Below are positions 25,959 to 34,102 of a DNA stretch of 64,000 nucleotides, one piece after another; the stretch's first letter is position 1; each line of letters opens with the position of its first letter. Origin of the DNA: Caballeronia sp. INDeC2 (GTDB lineage Bacteria; Pseudomonadota; Gammaproteobacteria; Burkholderiales; Burkholderiaceae). The notes under the pieces were generated by a model that saw only the letters and a program-made list of their open reading frames with translations, was not told the DNA's origin and ran no database searches. The stretch lies in assembly GCF_023631325.1 (NCBI RefSeq), contig NZ_JALQDG010000042.1:62001-126000 (forward strand), read 5' to 3'. The translations under genes were made by a program, and so were the position numbers.

Positions 25959-26381
25959 ATGTGGAACTGCAAGCACTGCAAAGTCGATGTATCACGGCAG
26001 ATAGCGCATCCAGCCATTGATAGCCTCGGGATACATTTCGTATGCCCATCCTGCTTTAAACGTAATTCACTGGTTGGAGCGGGGAGAGGTAGCGTTCGTT
26101 TGCAGCAAGCCACTGCCGCCGACGATTCGTCTGTGAATCGCCCGTTCCTTCGTTCAAACGGCGACCTTTTCTTCCGACAGAAGATCCATAACAAGTACTT
26201 CCAGATCCAGCTCACACGCGACTGCCTCGATCGTGTTTTTGGCTCGGACGGATCGGTATCGCAGGACACCGAAGTCCTGCGTGTGAACCTGAAGCACATC
26301 ATCGGCATCGCGGCTCAGAAGCTGAGGGATGGCTCTCACTCACCGATCAAGGTACTTTGCGCCGACTTTGGGCTCGCGTGA
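25959..26381 (+). CDS. Zinc-ribbon hypothetical protein, C-terminal DUF1488-like
   Basis: A 140-residue protein with GGAGG 6 bp before its ATG. The first 40 residues form a zinc ribbon: WNCKHC and FVCPSC, two CxxC pairs 26 residues apart. After a linker, residues about 70-138 (LFFRQKIHNKYFQIQLTRD...VFGSDGS...LKHIIGIAAQKLRDG) resemble the short DUF1488 domain; this match is weak and from memory. The combination is unusual. GC content is lower than in neighbouring genes, which may mean recent acquisition or weak constraint. Confidence 0.55.
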   Translation: MWNCKHCKVDVSRQIAHPAIDSLGIHFVCPSCFKRNSLVGAGRGSVRLQQATAADDSSVNRPFLRSNGDLFFRQKIHNKYFQIQLTRDCLDRVFGSDGSVSQDTEVLRVNLKHIIGIAAQKLRDGSHSPIKVLCADFGLA

Positions 26382-26415
26382 TACGTGTCGTACGAGCAAA
26401 AACTTTTCAGGCGAT

Positions 26416-26601
26416 CTAATCCGTCGACGAGACATAACGCCACTTCGCGGCGTTGACGTCGATGCGCGCATCATCGCGCAGTCGCTTTTCGGCGCGATCG
26501 ATTTCCGCCTGGCGCAGGGCTTCGACGCGAGCCTTTTGCGTCGCCGTAAGGTCCTGCTTCCTGAACGGTGCCGCCAGGTCAGCGGGGGTTCGCTTTAGCA
26601 T
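26416..26601 (-). CDS. Small charged hypothetical protein (61 aa)
   Basis: A 61-residue, mostly helical protein: LKRTPADLAAPFRKQDLT, then KARVEALRQAEIDRAEKRLRDD, then a short tail. The ribosome site before the ATG at 26601 is weak; an in-frame ATG 20 codons upstream exists but adds a sequence that looks non-coding. The heptad-like charge pattern suggests a coiled coil. No family recognised. Confidence 0.45.
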   Translation of the reverse strand: MLKRTPADLAAPFRKQDLTATQKARVEALRQAEIDRAEKRLRDDARIDVNAAKWRYVSSTD

Positions 26602-26803
26602 GTCGATATCCGAAAAAAGGTTAGTGATCGCGAGCGTGCGCCGCATGGCGAAACAAAGCAAGAACTATCGTCGGAGCGTCGACGGCCGCGTATCGCTAGA
26701 CTTGCGTTCGAGCCAATTAAATAGATCGCGACAACAAGCGAAATTACGCCCAGAATAGGCCCGATAGCGGCCCATTCCGTGGCCGCCCAAACAGGGGCGA
26801 AAA

Positions 26804-26944
26804 ATGGCGAAGGGTCAAATGCGAAGTAATCGCGAGGCGAAAAAGCCCAAACAAGCCAAGAAAGTGGCATCCCCAGTAGCCGATCCGTTCAAGATCCCCG
26901 TTCCCAAGACTACGGGTTCGTCGAGCGCCGCGAAAAAGAAATAG
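26804..26944 (+). CDS. Small basic protein (46 aa)
   Basis: A 46-residue very basic frame with AGGGG 6 bp before its ATG. It begins MAKGQMRSNREAKKPKQAKK, continues with a proline-containing middle (PVADPFKIPVPK) and ends AAKKK. Short lysine-rich proteins with this kind of start are common in Burkholderiales, and the ribosome site supports it. A role with nucleic acid is suggested by charge alone. A hydrophobic frame on the opposite strand (26595-26870) overlaps it, so one of the two may be spurious. Confidence 0.5.
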   Translation: MAKGQMRSNREAKKPKQAKKVASPVADPFKIPVPKTTGSSSAAKKK

Positions 26945-27066
26945 CCCCTGCGGTAGAAACTGCGGCTCTTAATCTGACATTCGGGTTATTTGACTTGCAG
27001 CGCGCATTTCTGCAGATCGTCTTTTTGGAGCGAAAAGTTGGCTAGGCCTCTCCACGGCGTGACGCA

Positions 27067-27939
27067 ATGAGCGCCCCGCAACGTCTTACCGTCCGACATC
27101 GAAGCGCATATCGCTATTCCGAGCCGGTGCGCTTCGGGGAGCATCGCATGATGTTCCGTCCGCGTGCGAGTCATGATCTACGGCTTCTTAGTACGCAGCT
27201 AACGATTACCCCGACGCCCGAACGACTGCATTGGCTGCATGACGTATTCGATAACTCAGTTGCGATTGCAACTTTCTCGGGCGAGGCGTCGGAGCTGGTC
27301 TTCGAAAGCGAAGTGACACTCGAACACTTCGAGGCGCCGCTGCCCGATTATTCGCTCGAAGCGTACGCGTCGAAGTGGCCATTCGTGTACACCAACGAAG
27401 AGGCATCGAATCTCGTTAACGCGCGAAGCCGGCAAGTCGTCACCGACGATGTCGACACATGGGCGCGACGTTTCATCGGATCCGGCGGATCGACCGACAC
27501 GATGGCCTTGCTGCGCAGCATGACGCTCGAGATCAAGAACAGCTTCAAGTACACGCGGCGGGTCGAGAAGGGCGTTTATCAACCCGCCGAAACGCTAAGG
27601 CTCGGCAGCGGCAGTTGCAGGGATTTCGCGGTGCTCATGATGGATGCCGTCCGCTCTCTGGGTCTTGCGGCCCGATTCGTGAGCGGCTATATCTTCGTGC
27701 CCAACCACGACACCACGTTAGGCGGCGGCTCAACGCATGCATGGCTGCAAATCTATCTTCCCGGTGCAGGCTGGGTCGATTTCGATCCGACCAACAGCAT
27801 CATCGGAAACCGGCATCTGATTCGTGTGGCTGTCGCCTGGAATTCGGAGCAGGCGTTGCCGCTGTGGGGAACGTGGCATGGCGAAATGCATTCGTTCCGC
27901 AGTCTCGACGTAGACGTGAGCGTGACCGAAGATAGCTGA
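27067..27939 (+). CDS. Transglutaminase-like cysteine peptidase family protein
   Basis: A 290-residue cytoplasmic protein of the bacterial transglutaminase-like class. An N-terminal beta domain (LTVRHRSAYRYSEPVRFGEHRMMFRPR) is followed by the papain-like core. The catalytic triad is visible: Cys184 in GSGSCRDFA, His224 in STHAWLQIY and Asp240 in DFDPTN. The ATG at 27067 fits the family start; its ribosome site is weak. Relatives often sit with circularly permuted ATP-grasp and alpha-E proteins, which are absent here. The substrate is unknown; a peptidase or amide-transfer role is likely. Confidence 0.92.
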   Translation: MSAPQRLTVRHRSAYRYSEPVRFGEHRMMFRPRASHDLRLLSTQLTITPTPERLHWLHDVFDNSVAIATFSGEASELVFESEVTLEHFEAPLPDYSLEAYASKWPFVYTNEEASNLVNARSRQVVTDDVDTWARRFIGSGGSTDTMALLRSMTLEIKNSFKYTRRVEKGVYQPAETLRLGSGSCRDFAVLMMDAVRSLGLAARFVSGYIFVPNHDTTLGGGSTHAWLQIYLPGAGWVDFDPTNSIIGNRHLIRVAVAWNSEQALPLWGTWHGEMHSFRSLDVDVSVTEDS

Positions 27940-28098
27940 AGTCGCCGATCGTTTGCCACGAAGAACCCCTTCGTAATGACCAACTGAAACTGCCAATGAT
28001 TTGCTTTCGTCAAAGCATTCGTTGGCGATGTGCGCGTCGACCCTTAGCATCGGATGCCAGAGATGATTCCAGTCTCGTGCGCTTTCCAGGAAGACTCC

Positions 28099-28323
28099 AT
28101 GCGATACAAGGGATACGACGTGGCACCGTCCGCACATCCGTTACCGAGCGGCCTGTATGCGGCCAATCTGATCATCGAGAGCAACACGCCGGCGAGCGGC
28201 GCGTCCTTCACGTTCGATGCACTCGACTACTTTTTCGAGCCCGATCACGCCATCGCGTATGCGGCGCGTTGGGCCCGGCTTTGGATCGATCAGCGCAGCA
28301 AGTCTAGGCGCGTCGGCTCCTGA
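28099..28323 (+). CDS. Small hypothetical protein (74 aa)
   Basis: A 74-residue protein with AGGAAG 7 bp before its ATG; the frame is open 15 codons further but the ribosome site sets the start. It reads RYKGYDVAPSAHPLPSGLYAANLIIES, then FDALDYFFEPDHAIAYAARWARLWIDQR. The second half looks like a helix rich in aromatic residues. No family recognised. It is convergent with the SsuA-like gene, 15 bp between stops. Confidence 0.6.
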   Translation: MRYKGYDVAPSAHPLPSGLYAANLIIESNTPASGASFTFDALDYFFEPDHAIAYAARWARLWIDQRSKSRRVGS

Positions 28324-28338
28324 AAGAACGCACGCAGC

Positions 28339-29328
28339 TCAAGCGAGATCGGGCGGCGCAGCCTTGAGCACATCGACGTGCTTCGGTATGAGGCCGAGCT
28401 CGACGAACGTATCGGCGATCTGCTGCTGTTCGCCGATGATGTTCCGCGTAATCACCTCCGTGCCGAACACTTGCCGGCTCACTGCGAGCTCGACAACGGG
28501 CTTAGGCAAGCCCCAAAGCCGCGCGAGTTCGCTCGCGAGTTCATCGGGATGCTGCTTGCCCCACTGATCGACCGCCTTGATTTCCTCGATGAGGATACGA
28601 ATCACATCGGGATTCTTCGCCACATAACGCTGCGACGAAAAATAATAGGCGCGATTGCCGACGACGCCGCTCGCATCCGCGACGATGCGAGCATTCAACG
28701 TCTTCTGCGCCGCTGCAAAGAACGGATCCCAGATGACCCACGCATCGATGGCGCCGCGCTCGAACGCGGCGCGCGCATCGGACGGAGCGAGGAAGGCCAG
28801 TTCGACATCGCCATACTGAAGACCGTGCTGACGCAGCAGCTTCACGAGAAAGTAATGAACGTTGCTGCCTTTGTTCAACGCCACGCGCTTGTTCTTCAAG
28901 TCCGCCACCGTTCTTATCGACGATTGCGCCGGGACGATCACCGCTTCCGATTGCGGCCGCGGCTGCGTCGCCGCGACATACGCGAGCGGCGCACCGGCGG
29001 CCTGCGCGAAGATCGGCGGTGCTTCGCCGACATCGCCGAAATCGATCGAGCCGACGTTGAGCGCTTCCAGTTGCACGGGACCGGCGGAGAACTCCGTCCA
29101 GCTCACGGCTACGTTGAGCGGAGCCAGCCGTTTCTCCAACGTGCCGCGTCCCTTGAGCAGGTTCAGATAGCCTTTCTGATTGCCGATACGAAGCACGCGC
29201 GCCTGGCCTTGCGCGCCCTGCTGCGCAAAGGCTACGGGCATCGTGCCGAACGCGGCGGCGCTTGCCGCAACGCGCGCGGAAAGGGACAGGAAAGCACGAC
29301 GGTCAGCGGCGGTTATACGTTTGGACAT
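28339..29328 (-). CDS. Aliphatic sulfonate ABC transporter substrate-binding protein, SsuA-like
   Basis: A periplasmic binding protein of about 329 residues, NMT1/THI5-like fold. The N-terminus has a Tat-like RRAFLSL followed by a hydrophobic signal ending AFAQ. RIGNQKGYLNLLKGRGTLEKRL and VSWTEFSAGPVQLEALNVGSIDFG are the SsuA signature. It stands alone: no ATPase or permease follows, so it would need those of another locus, perhaps the SsuABC sets at 49301-51895 or 52216-55001. It is divergent from the cystine-type binding protein. A GTG four codons upstream is an alternative start. Confidence 0.9.
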   Translation of the reverse strand: MSKRITAADRRAFLSLSARVAASAAAFGTMPVAFAQQGAQGQARVLRIGNQKGYLNLLKGRGTLEKRLAPLNVAVSWTEFSAGPVQLEALNVGSIDFGDVGEAPPIFAQAAGAPLAYVAATQPRPQSEAVIVPAQSSIRTVADLKNKRVALNKGSNVHYFLVKLLRQHGLQYGDVELAFLAPSDARAAFERGAIDAWVIWDPFFAAAQKTLNARIVADASGVVGNRAYYFSSQRYVAKNPDVIRILIEEIKAVDQWGKQHPDELASELARLWGLPKPVVELAVSRQVFGTEVITRNIIGEQQQIADTFVELGLIPKHVDVLKAAPPDLA

Positions 29329-29528
29329 GACGATGATCACGCGTATTCGAGGAGCCTCAGATGCTAGAGCGAAGGCGCATGCGCACCAACGTAGCGATGA
29401 AGATAAGGCTATCGCTGCCAGCCTGCTTTCGAACTGAAAAAAACTTCGTTCCCTTGTCCGCGCCGCGCCGCTAGCATGCGTGCCTCGTCATCGCACGGCG
29501 TAACGAACAAGGAACACGGAACACACAG

Positions 29529-30350
29529 ATGAAAACAAAGACCTGGGGCGCGGTGCTTGCGGCACTGCTGGTAGTCGCATCGAATGCCGCGCATGCGGAT
29601 CGTCTGGACGACATCAAAAAGGCGGGCGTGCTGCGCGTCGCGGCCTTCGACAGCAATCCGCCATTCGGCTTCGTCGATCCGAAGGATAACCAGATCGTCG
29701 GTCTCGATGTCGATTACGCTCGCGCCGTCGCCAACAGCCTGGGCGTGAAGCTCGAAGTGCAGCCGACCAATCCGGCCAATCGCATCGCGTTCCTGAAGTC
29801 GGGCAAAGTCGATCTCGTCTTCGCCAACTTCACGATCACCGACGAGCGCAAAAAGGAAGTCGATTTCAGCACGCCGTACTTTGCATCGGGCACGCAGTTC
29901 ATCGCGAAGAAGGGCGTGCTCAAGTCGCCTGATCAGATCAACGGCCTGCGCATTGGCGCGGACAAGGGGACGACCAACGAACAGCAGGTGCGCGCCAAAT
30001 TCCCGAGCGCGACGATCGTCGCTTATGACGATACGCCCTTCGCCTTCGCCGCATTGCGCACGGGCAACGTGCAGGCGATCACGCAAGATGGGCCGAAGCT
30101 CGTCGCGCTGCTCGCGCGCGTGCCGGACAAGGCCAGCTATGAAATCCCCCCCTTCACGATCTCGAACGACTACGAAGGCGTCGGCGTGCCGAAGGGCGAG
30201 ACGCGTCTGCTCGACGCCGTGAACGGCACGCTCACGAAGCTCGAAGCGGATGGCGAAGCGACGCGCATCTACGACAAGTGGTTCGGACCGAAGAGCGCCG
30301 CGCCGCTGCCGCGTCTGTTCAAGATCGGCGATCCGCAGAAGAACGGCTGA
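29529..30350 (+). CDS. Amino-acid ABC transporter substrate-binding protein (family 3, cystine-type)
   Basis: A 273-residue periplasmic protein with signal peptide MKTKTWGAVLAALLVVASNAAHA. The SBP_bac_3 fold is clear: LRVAAFDSNPPFGFVDP, GLDVDYARAVANSLG, and FANFTITDERKKEVDFSTPY, the usual polar amino-acid-binding hallmark. It is followed by two permease genes. Sulfur context suggests cystine or another sulfur amino acid (inference). Its promoter region is the 200-bp gap shared with the SsuA-like gene. Confidence 0.93.
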   Translation: MKTKTWGAVLAALLVVASNAAHADRLDDIKKAGVLRVAAFDSNPPFGFVDPKDNQIVGLDVDYARAVANSLGVKLEVQPTNPANRIAFLKSGKVDLVFANFTITDERKKEVDFSTPYFASGTQFIAKKGVLKSPDQINGLRIGADKGTTNEQQVRAKFPSATIVAYDDTPFAFAALRTGNVQAITQDGPKLVALLARVPDKASYEIPPFTISNDYEGVGVPKGETRLLDAVNGTLTKLEADGEATRIYDKWFGPKSAAPLPRLFKIGDPQKNG

Positions 30351-30397
30351 GTCACGTCTTTTGCGTGGATGCTGTCTTCGCTTCCCGCTGATCGATC

Positions 30398-31129
30398 ATG
30401 CAAACCTGGCTTGAACCGAAGTATCTCGCGTGGCTGGAGCAGGGCTTCGCCGTCACGCTGATGCTGTCTACGTGCGCGGGCCTCTGCGCGACGCTGCTCG
30501 GGTTCGGGCTGGCCGTCGCGCGCACGTCGCGAAGCGGCGCCATCGCGCGCGCCGCATCGCTCTATGTCTTCGTGTTCCGCAATTCGCCGCTGCTCGTGCA
30601 ACTGCTGTTCTGGTATTTCGGTGCGGCTGCGTTGCTGCCGTCCGGCTGGATGACCTGGCTCAACACGCCGCATGCGGTGAACCTCGGCATCGTCACGTTG
30701 CGCTGGCCGAGCTTCGAACTGGTTGCCGGTTGGGTGGGGCTGACGTGTTATACGACGGCGTTCATCGGCGAGGAGTTTCGCGCCGGGATGCGCGGCGTGA
30801 GCGTGGCGCAAGAGCAGGCCGCGGCCGCGCTGGGAATGGGCCGCTATGCAACATTGCGTTACGTGATCCTGCCGCAAGCGTTGCGCATCGCGACGCCGCC
30901 GCTTGCAGGGCAATACATGAACGTGGTGAAGAATTCATCGCTCACGATGGCGATCGGCGTCGCCGAACTCTCCTACATGTCGCGTCAGGTCGATACGGAG
31001 ACGTTCAAGACCTTCCAGGCATTCGGCACCGCCACGGTGTTCTATGTGCTGACGATCGCGGTCATCGAGGTGGCGCTGGTTCTCTGGCAGCGCACGGGCG
31101 TGCGCGCGTTCCAACGGGGTCATGCTTGA
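30398..31129 (+). CDS. Amino-acid ABC transporter permease
   Basis: A 243-residue inner-membrane permease of the histidine/glutamate/cystine class. About five membrane spans are seen, with the EAA coupling loop as EEFRAGMRGVSVAQEQAAAALGMGRYATLRYVILPQALR (given in part: QEQAAAALGMGR). Starts 47 bp after the binding protein. Its stop overlaps the TTG start of the second permease, so both are coupled. Confidence 0.92.
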   Translation: MQTWLEPKYLAWLEQGFAVTLMLSTCAGLCATLLGFGLAVARTSRSGAIARAASLYVFVFRNSPLLVQLLFWYFGAAALLPSGWMTWLNTPHAVNLGIVTLRWPSFELVAGWVGLTCYTTAFIGEEFRAGMRGVSVAQEQAAAALGMGRYATLRYVILPQALRIATPPLAGQYMNVVKNSSLTMAIGVAELSYMSRQVDTETFKTFQAFGTATVFYVLTIAVIEVALVLWQRTGVRAFQRGHA

Positions 31130-31818
31130 GCGGGTTCGACTGGCTTCCCTCGTTGCGCTATCTCCTGCTCGGTGCGTTTCCTGCCGGGCCATTGGGCGGC
31201 GTCGCACTGACGATCGCGCTCTCGGTCAGCTCCGCGCTCATCGCCGCGATGATCGGCCTCGCGGGCGGCATCGCGCTCGCCATGACGCGCGGCGTCGCGC
31301 ATCTCATGCTGATCGCAGTGGTCGCGTTCTTTCGCGCCATTCCGGTGCTGATGCTGATCTTCTGGACCTTCTTCCTGATGCCGATTCTGCTGCACGTGAA
31401 CGTGCCCGGCCTCGCGACGGTGGTATGCGCGCTCGCGCTGATCGGCGGCGCATATCTGTCGCACTCGGTGCATGCGGGCATCGTGTCGATCGGCGAAGGG
31501 CAACGGCAGGCGGCGCTCTCGCTCGGGCTGACGCGCTGGCAGGCGCTGCGCGAAGTGATCCTGCCGCAAGCCGTGCGCGTGATGATGCCTTCGTTCGTCA
31601 ATCAATGGGTGTCGCTGATCAAGGATACGTCGCTTGCGTATATCGTCGGCGTGCCGGAATTCACTTTCCTCGCGAATCAGCTCAACAATCGTTTGATGGT
31701 CTATCCGGCGCAGATCTTCCTCTTCGTCGGCTTCGTCTATCTGATCCTCTGCGGCGCGCTGCAAGGGCTCGCCGGCGGGTTGCTCGGGCGTCGCAAGACG
31801 GGGCGGCTTGCGGAATGA
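31126..31818 (+). CDS. Amino-acid ABC transporter permease, second subunit (TTG start)
   Basis: A 230-residue permease of the same class, forming a heterodimer with the preceding one. Start is TTG at 31126, overlapping the TGA of the first permease; the residue after it begins SGFDWLPSLRYLL. The EAA loop reads GQRQAALSLGLTRWQALREV. Odd: no ATPase gene follows. The next gene, 31918, has its own promoter and is a small unrelated protein. The system must borrow an ATPase from elsewhere. Confidence 0.88.
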   Translation: MSGFDWLPSLRYLLLGAFPAGPLGGVALTIALSVSSALIAAMIGLAGGIALAMTRGVAHLMLIAVVAFFRAIPVLMLIFWTFFLMPILLHVNVPGLATVVCALALIGGAYLSHSVHAGIVSIGEGQRQAALSLGLTRWQALREVILPQAVRVMMPSFVNQWVSLIKDTSLAYIVGVPEFTFLANQLNNRLMVYPAQIFLFVGFVYLILCGALQGLAGGLLGRRKTGRLAE

Positions 31819-31832
31819 CATGACGCGCCGCG

Positions 31833-31886
31833 TGCAATGCATCGCAGAAAAGCTCGTTTGTGAAACGGTTCGCGGCGGCCTAGATT
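31833..31886 (+). promoter_or_regulatory. 54-bp promoter/operator block, copy A
   Basis: TGCAATGCATCGCA (near-palindrome, 31833-31846), then -35 TTGTGA (31858-31863), a 17-bp GC-rich spacer and -10 TAGATT (31881-31886). It is identical at 47 of 54 positions, without gaps, to copy B at 45885-45938. In both the -10 is 31 bp from the start codon. It drives the small gene at 31918. Confidence 0.8.
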
Positions 31887-31917
31887 GAAGCCATTCGTGT
31901 ATCGAAGGAAGCCGATC

Positions 31918-32154
31918 ATGCCGCAATACCTGACGCAGTACTGGCACATCCTCTCCGGCAGAATTGACGCATCGCGCGAGCGCCGTTTGCTGCGCGAGGG
32001 CCGACGCGCGATGCAAGCATGCGCCTGCACGACGACGCGACACGACGATGAGGCAAGCCACGCGGAGCGGCTCGAATACATCGCGTTGTTCGCGCAGGCC
32101 GGGTACTTCAACATGGGCAACGCCCTCGATCAGTTCCAGCCGCCGCCCTTCTGA
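31918..32154 (+). CDS. Small hypothetical protein in the sulfur island (78 aa)
   Basis: A 78-residue protein with AAGGAAG 7 bp before its ATG. It reads MPQYLTQYWHILSGRIDASR, then a basic helix (ERRLLREGRRAMQACACTTT), then HAERLEYIALFAQAGYFNMGNALDQF, ending in PPPF. A CxC pair is present. No family recognised. It is transcribed from promoter copy A, the twin of that before the CmcJ-type oxygenase gene, which ties it to the same regulon. Confidence 0.65.
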   Translation: MPQYLTQYWHILSGRIDASRERRLLREGRRAMQACACTTTRHDDEASHAERLEYIALFAQAGYFNMGNALDQFQPPPF

Positions 32155-32319
32155 AGCGCCGGGGTGGTCCTGCAATTCCGCGCATATGCATATCAGCATT
32201 CGATAGTTAGCGTGTCATCCGCGCGTCGCTAGACTCGGCGATTCACAGCGGACCCGGCGCCGGCGCTGCGAAGTCCTCGTGCGCCGCGTCTCGAATGACA
32301 TGCTGCTTCGGAGTGCACG

Positions 32320-33447
32320 ATGAGTCTCGATGTCTTCTGGTTCCTGCCCACGTCCGGCGACACGCGCTATCTCGGCGTGTCCGATTTCGGCCGCGCGCCG
32401 ACCAATGCCTACATGCGGCAGATCGCCGTCGCCGCCGATGAACTCGGCTACGACGGCCTGCTGATTCCCACCGGCAGCAGTTGCCTCGATCCGTGGGTGA
32501 CGGCCGCGAGCCTCGCGCCGGTCACGCGACGCATCAAGCTGCTGGTCGCGTTGCGCACGTCGCTCGGCAACGTCACCGCGTCGGCGCGACAGGCCGCCAC
32601 GCTCGACGAAGCATTGGGCGGCCGGTTGCTGCTCAACGTGGTGCCCGGCGGCGATGCGACAGAACTCGCCGCCGATGGCGTCTTTCTCGATCACGCGCAG
32701 CGCTACGAATACGCCGACGAATTCCTCCGCGTGTGGCGGCAACTCTTCACGGGCGAATCGATCGATTTCGACGGCAAGCACGTGCGCGTGCGAGGCGCGA
32801 AGAACTTCCACGAGTCGGTGCAGAAGCCTTATCCGCCGCTCTATTTCGGCGGTTCGTCGGAGGCCGCGCACGAGATCGCGGCCGAGCACGTCGATACGTA
32901 TCTGACCTGGGGCGAGCCGCCCGCCGCCGTTGCCGCGAAGTTCGCCGATGTGCGCGAGCGCGCCGCGCGCCGTGGCCGCACGCTGCGCTTCGGCGTGCGC
33001 CTGCACGTGATCGTGCGCGAGACGAACGAGGAAGCGTGGGCGGCTGCCGACTCGCTGATCAGCCGTCTCACCGACGAGGACATCGCGCAATCGCAGCAGA
33101 ACTTCGCGAAGATGGATTCGGTCGGTCAACGCCGCATGGCGGAGTTGCACGGCGGGCGGCGCGACCAGCTCGAAATCAGCCCGAACCTGTGGGCGGGCGT
33201 CGGACTTGTGCGCGGCGGCGCCGGCACGGCTTTGGTCGGCGACGCACAGACAGTGGCGGCGCGTCTGCGGGAATATGCGCAGGCCGGCGCGGACAGTTTC
33301 GTGCTGTCGGGCTATCCGCATCTGGAAGAGGCGTATCGCTTCGCGGAACTGGTGTTTCCGCTGCTGCCGGGCAAGGGGCGCGTCACGACCGGCGCGCGGC
33401 AGACGGGCGGCGCGTTCGACGTGCGAGCGGGTCGGGACCCGAGGTGA
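32320..33447 (+). CDS. ssuD: FMNH2-dependent alkanesulfonate monooxygenase
   Basis: A full-length 375-residue SsuD of the bacterial luciferase-like family. With FMNH2 and O2 it cleaves C1-type alkanesulfonates to aldehyde and sulfite in the cytoplasm. Cys55 lies in GSSCLDPWV (the position of the active-site Cys54 of E. coli), an arginine is in FGVRLHVI, another in VRGGAGTALVG and the tyrosine in SGYPHLEEAYRF. ATG is preceded by GGAGTG. A likely promoter is TTAGCG-N17-TAGACT just upstream. FMNH2 could come from the reductase at 38360. It is not next to the ssuA or ssuBC genes, which is unusual. Confidence 0.95.
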   Translation: MSLDVFWFLPTSGDTRYLGVSDFGRAPTNAYMRQIAVAADELGYDGLLIPTGSSCLDPWVTAASLAPVTRRIKLLVALRTSLGNVTASARQAATLDEALGGRLLLNVVPGGDATELAADGVFLDHAQRYEYADEFLRVWRQLFTGESIDFDGKHVRVRGAKNFHESVQKPYPPLYFGGSSEAAHEIAAEHVDTYLTWGEPPAAVAAKFADVRERAARRGRTLRFGVRLHVIVRETNEEAWAAADSLISRLTDEDIAQSQQNFAKMDSVGQRRMAELHGGRRDQLEISPNLWAGVGLVRGGAGTALVGDAQTVAARLREYAQAGADSFVLSGYPHLEEAYRFAELVFPLLPGKGRVTTGARQTGGAFDVRAGRDPR

Positions 33448-33481
33448 AGAAGCGGCGTGTGCCGTCGTAAGGGAGAAACAG

Positions 33482-33703
33482 ATGAAGATGGCTCACCGGG
33501 TCACGTCGTCGACGGGCGGCCCCGCATGGGGACTGGTGTTCGGTTTGATCATGACGGCGATCGGCGTGGCGCTGTGGTGTCACGGCGCGTTCTCGTTTGC
33601 CGATACGGTCGATCAGTCGCTGGGCGTCGCGGCCTTGCTCGTGGGCGCTTTCATGTCGGTGTATGCGGGCCGGGAAATGCTTCATGGGAGGCGGCGGGGG
33701 TAG
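33482..33703 (+). CDS. Small two-span membrane protein (73 aa)
   Basis: A 73-residue protein 34 bp downstream of ssuD, with GGGAGA 7 bp before its ATG. Two membrane spans are seen, at about 16-36 (WGLVFGLIMTAIGVALWCHG) and 47-62 (GVAALLVGAFMSVYAG), with a basic C-terminus GREMLHGRRRG. No family recognised. Position suggests cotranscription with ssuD; a link to sulfonate use is only positional. Confidence 0.65.
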   Translation: MKMAHRVTSSTGGPAWGLVFGLIMTAIGVALWCHGAFSFADTVDQSLGVAALLVGAFMSVYAGREMLHGRRRG

Positions 33704-34102
33704 CGCTGGTTGCGCGCATTTTTAATTTGCTTCCCGGTCCGTGCATGATCCGCGAATGCGTCTGCCTGTCCCGACGATGCATCGCGTGTTCGAAGCGCGA
33801 CATGCAAAGTGTCGAATCTCTGAGTCGCTGGCGCGCCTATAGACGCCATCTCGCAGTCTGCGGGCGCGATTGGATGCATGCTCTACTACTTCGATAAAGG
33901 GAAAAACTGCACGGGATCGCGTTTTGAAGGCAATGACGGTGTCCCACTCTCGACGGCAGCAACAACTGTCGTTAAGCGGTCTCGACAACCGCTCAACGGT
34001 ACATCTACACCAGTCGAAGTCCTGGTGGCAGGTCAGTTGGAGGAAGATTGAACTTTCCTTCCATCCATTCGTTGATCCCGAAGGCGATGGCTCCTGCCCA
34101 GC
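33704..34102. other. Intergenic region without a supported gene
   Basis: About 400 bp between the small membrane protein and the 3' end of tauC (convergent). Short frames on both strands lack ribosome sites or coding bias. There is no clear Rho-independent terminator or repeat. Confidence 0.5.

Noticed and set aside
26595..26870. A minus-strand membrane frame with one good span
   Set aside because: No usable ribosome site at its ATG and overlap with a better-supported small gene; kept only as a finding.
30430..31818. A single long permease fusion
   Set aside because: The upstream part is out of frame with the first permease; the true second permease begins at TTG 31126.
34005..34100. A short peptide frame at the end of tauC (ending PPTDLPPGLRLV)
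   Set aside because: It is the tail of a shifted frame, with no independent ribosome site.
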